Shown: one piece after another, positions 57,901 to 61,355 of the stretch
How the letters are laid out: each line of letters starts with the position of its first letter
Position numbering within the stretch: position 1 is the stretch's first letter
Assembly (NCBI GenBank): GCA_947247005.1
Contig: OX365957.1
Location: 14,294,817 to 14,358,816 of the forward strand
Origin: Spisula solida
Lineage: Eukaryota > Mollusca > Bivalvia > Venerida > Mactridae
Direction: 5' to 3'
Length of the DNA stretch: 64,000 nucleotides
The notes under the pieces: generated by a model
What the model saw: only the letters and a program-made list of their open reading frames with translations
Told to the model about the DNA's origin: nothing
Databases searched by the model: none
Program-made: the position numbers and the translations under genes

Positions 57901-58394
57901 TATATGCACTTAAATATCATTAAAATCAGACCCTAATATTTGCTCCATTCTTTTACGCTGTTAGAGATCTGACTACGCTCCGTAAGAGTTCATGTTCTAA
58001 TGACCTCTCTGGTACAAAATGACATCACATAGTCTCAGTAGACTCACCACATTTTCAGATTTTTGAAAGAAGTGATTTGATTGGATGACGTAAAGTTCAC
58101 ATCGACATGACCCCATACGGAGTGTCGTCAAATCCTATATCAGCGTACGTAAAGTAGTGAAGCGTAATAATGGTCCGGTTTTAATGAGATTGATGCACTT
58201 ACCACATAGTTTTCTTTGTGAGGTTATACTGTACGTATCTCTATCACATCCCTTGCCAATATGTTTGGTAGCCAGGTCCATGCGAACACTGATATGGTCG
58301 GGTATACATTTATCATCACATACGTTGAGGTGTGCATCGGTGCTCAGTTCTGTACGTCCAGATCCGGGTGTGTATTCAATATGTTCAGGGAATC
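30804..58394 (-). CDS. CLSTN: Calsyntenin, 3' portion (12 exons, N-terminus outside window)
   Basis: Exons on the minus strand: 58394-58203, 57623-57348, 56559-56378, 49970-49686, 45625-45474, 42102-41958, 40930-40774, 37606-37430, 33499-33354, 32664-32538, 31904-31723, 30989-30804. Together 2207 nt; after a 2-nt split codon this is 734 codons plus stop, with all phases consistent. Order: pre-LamG segment (GKGCDRDTYS, RKLCG), LamG/LNS domain over the next three exons, membrane-proximal beta-rich region, one transmembrane helix, acidic cytoplasmic tail ending LEWDDSTLSLSY. Calsyntenins are type I membrane proteins of synapses and secretory vesicles that are shed proteolytically and bind kinesin light chain through W-acidic motifs. 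Vertebrate calsyntenin-1 is about 980 aa, so roughly 250 N-terminal residues (signal peptide, two cadherin repeats) are missing; I see none of them between 58395 and 64000. Several introns are largely made of transposons. Which CLSTN paralogue this corresponds to cannot be told; invertebrates usually have one. Confidence 0.95.
31430..31700. repeat. Minisatellite, about 43 bp x 6, in calsyntenin intron
   Basis: Repeated GGAGGAGCATTATAATTTTA followed by CACC(C/T)CATTTCTTCAAAGT. Its edge is about 22 bp from the donor of the transmembrane exon (31722-31721). Confidence 0.9.
31723..31904 (-). CDS. CLSTN: Calsyntenin exon: transmembrane helix and first W-acidic motif
   Basis: Encodes MVAIIVVCVGFLLFMIVLGV, a single hydrophobic helix, then the stop-transfer RIRAAHYRRR and MEWDNSELNITVNP. 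The helix, the RIRAAH stretch and xxWD-S-LxITVNP are diagnostic of calsyntenins. Kinesin-1 light chain binding through the W-acidic motif is known for the family. Confidence 0.97.
32205..32400. repeat. Dispersed repeat (GTATGTCTCCCACAA family)
   Basis: Contains AAAAGCGTATGTCTCCCACA, TTCCTAACAATATGCACAAC, TAGGCTTAGT and GTTTCATTGAAATCTGACCA. Related copies: 34612-34700, 46728-46900, 49100-49240. Confidence 0.7.
32538..32664 (-). CDS. CLSTN: Calsyntenin exon: juxtamembrane stalk
   Basis: Encodes IAPVKDVEEHDTILRAHAAS and QNVLTPQFQKEFVGTAST. Poorly conserved in general, but in phase with both neighbours and placed where the cleaved juxtamembrane stalk is expected. Confidence 0.88.
32690..33300. 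repeat. Degenerate minisatellite, about 25-30 bp units, in calsyntenin intron
   Basis: More than 20 variable copies of AAGTTAAATGGTTACCAAAA TGATTGA-like units fill the intron between the exons at 32538-32664 and 33354-33499. Confidence 0.85.
33354..33499 (-). CDS. CLSTN: Calsyntenin exon: membrane-proximal region
   Basis: Encodes ADNIKNYRNVIQQISYVHNK, then FVISCSSQSGRFVSNEFEVM. The motif FxIxCSxxxGRxxSNEF is diagnostic of calsyntenins. The acceptor AG (33501-33500) sits about four bases from the edge of a dispersed repeat. Confidence 0.95.
33504..33849. mobile_element. Foldback repeat, second copy, abutting a calsyntenin splice acceptor
   Basis: Same sequence order as 11358-11699, including ATATAGAGGATATTACATGA at the left end and GACGTCAAACATGTGATAAA at the right. 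Its left end is about four bases from the acceptor AG at 33501-33500, and its right end abuts the TIR element at 33860. Confidence 0.8.
33860..34281. mobile_element. Tc1/mariner-like MITE, copy in inverted orientation
   Basis: Terminal (CAGT)GCCCACCAAAAATAAG at left (first bases eroded to ACTGCCC) and TTTTTGGTGGGCACTG at right, flanked by TATATA. Internal sequence is the reverse complement of 41513-41926. TA flanks and the CAGTG-type terminus suggest Tc1/mariner mobilisation. Confidence 0.85.
34341..34600. mobile_element. MITE with GATCTCCCGAAACATCTCAA termini
   Basis: Left CCCCGATCTCCCGAAACATC and right GAGATGCTTCGGCCGTCAG are inverted. Related element in the other orientation at 47525-47792, and a partial copy near 21390-21540. 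Confidence 0.7.
35163..35395. mobile_element. 233-bp MITE with about 43-bp TIRs
   Basis: Left GGTACTGTTTTATCAAAGCG..AAATTTACG and right CGTAAATTTACG..ACTTTGATAAAACAGTACC are inverted. Located in a calsyntenin intron. Confidence 0.85.
35956..36080. mobile_element. Short MITE (TATTCAATATTAAT family)
   Basis: TATTCAATATTAAT and ATAAGGATAGCCAATCA at left pair with TGATTGGTTTTCCTTATCC and AACATTGAATA at right. A second copy is at 61914-62047. Confidence 0.75.
36226..37035. mobile_element. TGACCT-rich repeat element, about six units
   Basis: Begins ACAAGAGGACC..GGCTCACCTGA and ends CTCAGGTGAGCGAATAAG. Internal diverged units contain GTGACCTAGTTTTTGACCCC, ATGACCCAGTT and GTGACCTCTAGAGTGTTAAC. Same family as 52793-54247. 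Confidence 0.85.
37430..37606 (-). CDS. CLSTN: Calsyntenin exon: lumenal region
   Basis: Encodes ETMVKKDSSEDILLDMCTIR, then PVLNFYNEHLDLPKDEMKEQ and IETQAGLVIM. The ILLDMC and ALVIMD-type block and the phase-1 junctions on both sides match its neighbours. Corresponds to the vertebrate segment with D-L-D-x-C. Confidence 0.92.
37815..37955. repeat. Imperfect hairpin in calsyntenin intron
   Basis: TTGTCTTTGGGATCAACATT and TCTTAAACTTGTC at left pair with GACTTGTTTAAGA and AATGTTGATCTCCAAAGACA at right around a TTAAACTCGCC/GGCTCGCTTAA centre. Confidence 0.8.
38195..38490. repeat. Inverted copy of the 16885-17170 repeat
   Basis: Same blocks reversed: CTTATGCCCCCTGTGGAAGC, GGTCAAGGTGAAGGTCAAAA, ATCCATGCAAGTATGGAAGC, (GGAC)n and TATCGATACGGGGGCATAAT. 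Confidence 0.85.
39230..39500. repeat. Dispersed repeat, GTCCC(C)TACCGGTTTTAAGCC family, copy 1
   Basis: Contains GCAAGCAATACAGAAG, CCATTTTCAATGTTTCTGTT, TGCCCCCTATCCACATACCA and TTTGAGTTATGTCAGGATCC. Other copies: 52095-52340 and 58435-58715. Confidence 0.85.
39651..40079. mobile_element. 429-bp MITE with about 40-bp TIRs
   Basis: Left CCAGGGCCCGAAATCACAAC, CAATACTTACACTC and right GAGTGTAAGTATTGGTTGTA, ATCACGGCCCCTGG are inverted. A third, reversed partial terminus (GTAAGTATTTGTTGTGATTT) lies immediately to the left at 39630-39650, so two elements may abut. Confidence 0.8.
40202..40227 (+). repeat. 26-base poly-G run
   Basis: An unbroken run of 26 G on the plus strand (C-run on the calsyntenin coding strand), inside a calsyntenin intron. 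It precedes two tandem copies of a unit with GGGGGTATGAGGGACAGATG and CAGCTTGCTGAACATCCAGC. Confidence 0.9.
40228..40355. repeat. Tandem duplication, about 67 bp x 2
   Basis: TATGAGGGACAGATG(T/C)CAGC and TTGCTGAACATCCAGCAAGG, then AATAACTxGGACCTTTT, occur twice in a row right after the poly-G run. Confidence 0.9.
40355..40470 (-). mobile_element. tRNA-headed SINE-like fragment
   Basis: On the minus strand, TTAGCCTAGTGGTAGAGAGA (A-box-like) and CATGGTTTGATCCTAGAC (B-box-like), related to 16445-16565. A MITE inserted at its head (40471). Confidence 0.5.
40471..40741. mobile_element. MITE, CAGGGGTGTC termini, copy 2
   Basis: Starts CAGGGGTGTCAAC and carries the same internal blocks as 28784-29050; right terminus is eroded (TGTCATGCTTG). 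CTAATAC, possibly GCTAATAC, flanks both sides. Ends 33 bp from the donor of the 40774-40930 exon. Confidence 0.85.
40774..40930 (-). CDS. CLSTN: Calsyntenin exon: acidic segment
   Basis: Encodes DLTIHVDFMVPVNEVDDTDD followed by more acidic residues, ending LEYKLSKATLMQ across the junction. DLTIHV corresponds to the conserved F-P-L/D-x-I-I-S region. The acceptor is 20 bp from a MITE end (see 40951-41173). Confidence 0.9.
40951..41173. mobile_element. MITE with TACTGTAAAATCA termini
   Basis: TACTGTAAAATCAATATTTT at left and GTGATTTTACAGTGTA at right are inverted; internal CCCACGAA and CCACGAAATTAAATATCCAC repeats. A diverged relative is at 48293-48660. It ends 20 bp from a calsyntenin acceptor. 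Confidence 0.75.
41513..41926. mobile_element. 414-bp Tc1/mariner-like MITE, best-preserved copy
   Basis: CAGTGCCCACCAAAAATAAG TATACAG-type termini inverted at both ends, flanked by TA. Internal sequence has no transposase. Lies 32 bp from the donor of the 41958-42102 exon. Confidence 0.9.
41958..42102 (-). CDS. CLSTN: Calsyntenin exon: beta-rich region
   Basis: Encodes CGQTEEILPLIESYIFVQ, then KPVITISGRDVV and LEQGINIFE. The SYIFVQ..KPVITISG stretch aligns with the conserved YVMVLQ..P-I-L-G region of vertebrate calsyntenins. Joins in frame to INIFE|DLTIHVDF. Confidence 0.92.
42272..42437. mobile_element. Short deleted copy of the CTCACCTG element
   Basis: Starts ACAAGAAGGCCCAAAGGGCC and GGTCGCTCACCTGTCC and ends GACAGGTGAGCTAAAAAC, the termini of 52793-54247, with only about 110 bp between and no TGACCT units. 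Confidence 0.8.
43738..43885 (+). mobile_element. tRNA-derived SINE, family 1, with poly-A tail
   Basis: GTGGCCTCCGTAGCTCAATG and GTTAGCG (A box) then CTGGCGACCCGGGTGGGGGC; the TTCAAATC core of the B box is deleted. Ends GCATTAAAAAAAAAAAAATG. Confidence 0.8.
45431..45500. repeat. 35-bp tandem duplication across a calsyntenin donor site
   Basis: GGACTTACTGAACGCTGGT(T/C) starts at 45431 and again at 45466. The second copy holds the real exon end and donor (45473-45472); the first holds an identical extra donor (45438-45437). Confidence 0.92.
45474..45625 (-). CDS. CLSTN: Calsyntenin exon: membrane-distal beta-rich region
   Basis: Encodes SVSFNKDMTEFSITGQNAAD, then LAYVNYRPFPTPGRRNLNLR. The pattern YxNxRxFPTxGxRxL is conserved in calsyntenins. 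The 3' end of the exon and its donor are duplicated 35 bp downstream in the intron (see findings). Confidence 0.94.
46057..46324. mobile_element. MITE, CAGGGGTGTC termini, copy 3
   Basis: Starts CAGGGGTGTCAAAAGG and ends TTGACATCCCTG, flanked by CAGTAA on both sides (46051-46056, 46325-46330). A right-half fragment is at 47338-47430. Confidence 0.85.
46728..46900. repeat. Dispersed repeat (GTATGTCTCCCACAA family)
   Basis: AAAACGTATTTCTCCCACAA, CACAACTAGGCTTGGTACCA and GTTTCATAGAAATCTGACAA match the copies at 32205 and 49100. Confidence 0.7.
47525..47792. mobile_element. MITE with GATCTCC(C/T)GAA termini, second copy
   Basis: CCTCGATCTCCTGAAGCATC at left and TTGAGATGTTTCGGGACATC at right are inverted. 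Reverse orientation relative to 34341-34600. Confidence 0.75.
49100..49660. repeat. Two adjoining dispersed repeats in calsyntenin intron
   Basis: First a GTATGCTTCCCACGAAGGGC relative of 32205, then a stretch with AAATGTGACCTTGACCTTGG, ACCGTCTCATCAAGGCGAAC, GACAGACAGATGGACGGACC and GGGGGTACAATAACGG, ending 26 bp from the donor of the 49686-49970 exon. Confidence 0.65.
49686..49970 (-). CDS. CLSTN: Calsyntenin exon: LamG/LNS domain, last part
   Basis: Encodes 95 residues: LRLYVDGKLM, DDWPLHPTDRVHFTKLVVGA with CWKGLDEQ, FQGYLAGLTLL and RVIQCLNNCQENLDFTELED. The VGACW and GxLAGLTL blocks and the paired cysteines match the end of the calsyntenin LamG domain. Exon is in phase 0 at both ends. Confidence 0.95.
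50430..50575. repeat. Imperfect hairpin, about 145 bp
   Basis: AACCACAGGTAACTGTATCA and GATAAAGAGTAAAAAAAAA at left pair with TTTGCTCTTTATTAAGGGTA and GAGTTACCTGTGGTT at right, AT-rich centre. Confidence 0.75.
51385..51455 (-). mobile_element. tRNA-like sequence (SINE head)
   Basis: On the minus strand, ACAGTGGCCGAGTGGTCAAT (A box) and TCTGGTTCGAATCTC (good B box) are followed at once by a run of eight T, a Pol III terminator. Reads like a class II tRNA or the head of a truncated SINE; the arms do not pair convincingly by eye. Confidence 0.5.
51607..51688. repeat. Near-perfect hairpin, 35-bp arms
   Basis: Arm 51607-51641 pairs with 51654-51688 with one mismatch around a 12-base AT loop. Includes GGGTTGGCGGAAAACTATTG. 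Confidence 0.9.
52095..52340. repeat. Dispersed repeat, TACCGGTTTTAAGCC family, copy 2
   Basis: Nearly identical to 39230-39470 for over 200 bp, then GACGGACGGGCGGACGGACA. Confidence 0.88.
52793..54247. mobile_element. 1.45-kb CTCACCTG element with nine 145-bp TGACCT units
   Basis: Starts ACAAGAGGGCCCAAAGGGCC and GGTCGCTCACCTG; ends GTGACAGGTGAGCTAAAAAG. The marker TTTGACCTTG starts at 52856, 53001, 53146, 53291, 53436, 53581, 53726, 53871 and 54016, an exact 145-bp period. A (GGAC)/(GGACGAC)n tract precedes the 3' end. No ORF. Lies in a calsyntenin intron. Confidence 0.93.
56378..56559 (-). CDS. CLSTN: Calsyntenin exon: LamG/LNS domain, middle part
   Basis: Encodes MNRHHYAMFVHNTKLVFVLR, then KPAEWRWNL and DGQWHHYAISMDFPD. 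MNRHHY and the W-HHY strand are hallmark calsyntenin residues. Donor GAT|GTAAAT; the next coding exon is 6.4 kb away across a repeat-filled intron. Confidence 0.94.
57348..57623 (-). CDS. CLSTN: Calsyntenin exon: LamG/LNS domain, first part
   Basis: Encodes 92 residues with ANWTNAIPTDDGHDGDKVY, FNGVDIAVEVP, then HFTFSTWMKH and NKEHLLCMSDGDG. The W-T-x(3)-PTD-GHD and FTxSTWMKH blocks are strongly conserved in calsyntenins. Joins to the next exon through a phase-1 codon, giving SDGDGMNRHHY. Confidence 0.94.
58203..58394 (-). CDS. CLSTN: Calsyntenin exon: cysteine-bearing segment before LamG
   Basis: Encodes about 63 residues with GFPEHIEYTP, then HLNVCDDKCIPDHISVRMDL and HIGKGCDRDTYS, ending RKLCG. 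The GCDRDTYS and LCG motifs are conserved in calsyntenins between the cadherin repeats and LamG. It starts with a split codon, so at least one further upstream exon exists. Donor is G|GTAAGT; acceptor is CCAG. Confidence 0.93.
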
Positions 58395-58434
58395 CTGGAA
58401 TATACAATACATATCTTATAGCAATGAGTCATTA

Positions 58435-58715
58435 ATAATTGCAAGCAATACAGAAGTCCCCAACTCAGGTTTGAAGCCTGATGTCCTATGTTTCTTTTGC
58501 CATAATTAATAATTATAACCATAATTTTTGTCTGAATAAAAAAATATTTAGATGTGTATTATCCACTTGTTGCCCACTATCCACATACCATGTTTCATAA
58601 ACCTTGTTTAGAAACATTTGAGTTATGTCAGGACCCAGATTTTGACGAACGGACTGACAGACTGACTGACAGAGGGCAAACCTATAGTCCCTTCCGGTTA
58701 AAAACTGGTATGGGA
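58435..58715. repeat. Dispersed repeat, TACCGGTTTTAAGCC family, copy 3
   Basis: A diverged copy with GCAAGCAATACAGAAGTCCC, TATCCACATACCATGTTTCA, GAGTTATGTCAGGACCCAGA and a full right end CCCTTCCGGTTAAAAACTGG. Confidence 0.8.
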
Positions 58716-59181
58716 CAAAACACATTGGCCAATATGGGTGCCTCAACATTCACCTCCCATTTCACCCTTTACGCAATAGGGGTTTTCACAATTTCTACCC
58801 ATTCTTCATGCAGACTTTGGACAAAAACTTTGTTACATTTCTGAGTGGCCGCCATTTCTGTGTGGTATTGGATTGTCTGTGCGCTACATTATTTATATGT
58901 ATATGTCCATGCTGGTAAGCGAATATGTCCATTTATTGCAAAGTCAGTGAATTCACTAACAGATGTTTAACATGTGAAAATTTTATTATTTATAGGCCAA
59001 AATTTTAGCAAGAGGTAATGTTAGCAAATTCCCCATTATTTCCATGCCATTTTTAACCACTTGTATATTGCTGGCTTAGAATGAGGATGTAAGTGCTACT
59101 TACAACCGTATAAGACTCATACAAATTATTTGGAATCTGCATCACGTGTACAAGGTGCTTCTTATGAGCCTATTTTTAATG

Positions 59182-60803
59182 ACAAGAGGGCCCAAAGGGC
59201 CCTAGGTCGCTCACCTGTCGTACTTGTGCATGCACACCCCTATGGTGATCCTACACATTTTCTGAATAAAATTGAAGGAAATTCAGCCTCTATTGCAAGT
59301 TTTTGTATGATTTGACCATGTGACCTAGGGTTTGACCCCAGATGACTTAATTAATATCAAACTTAACCTAGATTGTGTTGAGATGATTATTAGGACCAAA
59401 TTTCAAAATTGATGGTTCCAGTGGGGGTTGAACCCACGACCATCAGGAAAATGTACAAATAAATGCTTTACAGACAAAACAATACCTAAACACTCAAAAA
59501 AAAATAAAAATAAAAAAATAAAAATTATGGGTCCAGTGGGGGTTTAACCCACGACCATCAGGAAAATGTACAAATACATGTTATAAAGACAAAACAATAC
59601 CTAAACATTTAAAAAAAAAAAAAAAAAAAATTATGGTTCCAGTGGGGGTTGAACCCACAACCATCAGGAAAATGTACAAATAAATGCTTTTCAGACAAAA
59701 CAATACCTAAACACTCAAAAAAAAAAAAAAATTATGGTTCCAGTGGGGGTTGAACCCACGACCATCAGGAAAATGTACAAATACATGTTATAAAGACAAA
59801 ACAATACCTAAACATTTAAAAAAAAAAAAAAAAAAAAAAAATTATGGTCCCAGTGGGGTTGAACCCACGACCATCAGGAAAATGTACAAATAAATGCTTT
59901 ACAGACAAAACAATACCTAAACACTCAAAAAAAAAAAAAAAAAAAAAATTGATGGTTCCAGTGGGGGTTGAACCCACGACCATCAGGAAAATGTACAAAT
60001 AAATGCTTTACAGACAAAACAATACCTAAACACTCAAAAAAAATAAAAATAAAAAAATAAAAATTATGGTTCCAGTGGGGGTTTAACCCACGACCATCAG
60101 GAAAATGTACAAATACATGCTATAAACACAAAACAATACCTAAACATTTAAAAAAAAAAAAATTCATGGTTCCAGTGGGGGTTGAACCCACGACCATCAG
60201 GAAAATGTACAAATACATGTTATAAAGACAAAACAATACCTAAACATTTAAAAAAAAAAAAAAAAAAAAAAAAAATTATGGTTCCAGTGGGGGTTGAACC
60301 CACGACCATCAGGAAAATGTACAAATACATGTTATAAAGACAAAACAATACCTAAACATTTAAAAAAAAAAAAAAAAAAATAAAAAAAAAAATTATGGTC
60401 CCAGTGGGGTTGAACCCACGACCATCAGGAAAATGTACAAATAAATGCTTTACAGACAAAACAATACCTAAACACTCAAAAACAAAAAAAAACAAAAAAA
60501 AAAATTGATGGTTCCAGTGGGGGTTGAACCCACGACCATCAGGAAAATGTACAAATAAATGCTTTACAGACAAAACAATACCTAAACACTCAAAAAAATA
60601 AAAATAAAAAAATAAAAATTATGGTTCCAGTGGGGGTTTAACCCACGACCATCAGGAAAATGTACAAATACATGCTATAAAGACAAAACAATACCTAAAC
60701 ATTTAAAAAAAAAAAATAATTTATGGTTCCAGTGGGGGTTGAACCCACGACCATCAGGAAAATGTACAAATAAATGCTTTACAGACAAAACAATACCTAA
60801 ATA

Positions 60804-60835
<32 letters not shown>

Positions 60836-61355
60836 TGGTTCCAGTGGGGTTTGAACCCACGACCCTCAGGAAAATGTCTACGCTCCCTACAGCGCTTTGA
60901 TTTCCACTTAACCATTACAATTCACACCCTGCTTAAAATACTAGAATATTTTGATATTTGACCTTTACAAAACTGCTGTGAACCCTGATACACATTTTCA
61001 TTGGTTGATGAAAGTTTACTTGTATGTATAGAGCATAGAGAGTTACAGCAGAGAGTTAAGTGACCATGAAGACTACATGTTGAAAGGTTTAAAACAAGGT
61101 TTTTCTATAATTTGACCTAGTGAGCTAGTTTTTGACCTCAGATGACCCAATATCGAACTTGACCTAGATTTTGTTAAGATGATCATTGTGACCAAGTTTC
61201 ATAAAGATTAGGCCAAAATTGTGACCTCTAGAGAGGACACAACCCAATTGTTGACGGACGGACAGACGGACGGACAGACGGACGGACGGACGGACGACGG
61301 ACGAAGTGTGATCACAAAAGCTCACTCTGTCACTTTGTGACAGGTGAGCTAAAAA
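59182..61355. mobile_element. CTCACCTG/TGACCT element split by a nested tandem array
   Basis: The left part (59182-59408) starts ACAAGAGGGCCCAAAGGGCC; the right part (about 61085-61355) ends GTGACAGGTGAGCTAAAAAT after (GGAC)n. Both match 52793-54247. The array at 59410-60900 separates them. Confidence 0.85.
59410..60900 (-). repeat. 14-unit array of tRNA T-arm-like units with T-runs
   Basis: On the minus strand each 97-116-bp unit contains GGTCGTGGGTTCAACCCCCA CTGGAACC, i.e. a 5-bp T-stem, a 7-base loop and a Pol III B box, followed by a T-run of variable length. Two alternating unit types differ at AAATAAATGCTTTACAG versus AAATACATGTTATAAAG. The end unit (60834-60910) is more tRNA-like (TGGTTAAGTGG A-box-like, GGGTTCAAACCCC), so a tRNA-derived SINE head seems the source. 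Confidence 0.85.

Noticed and set aside
57398..58435. Plus-strand frames over calsyntenin exons
   Set aside because: Antisense shadows of the LamG and pre-LamG exons.
59816..60860. Phenylalanine-rich minus-strand peptides
   Set aside because: Translations of T-runs in the half-tRNA array.
59410..60900. Functional tRNA gene cluster
   Set aside because: Only the T-arm half is present in each unit; no D arm, anticodon arm or paired 5' acceptor.
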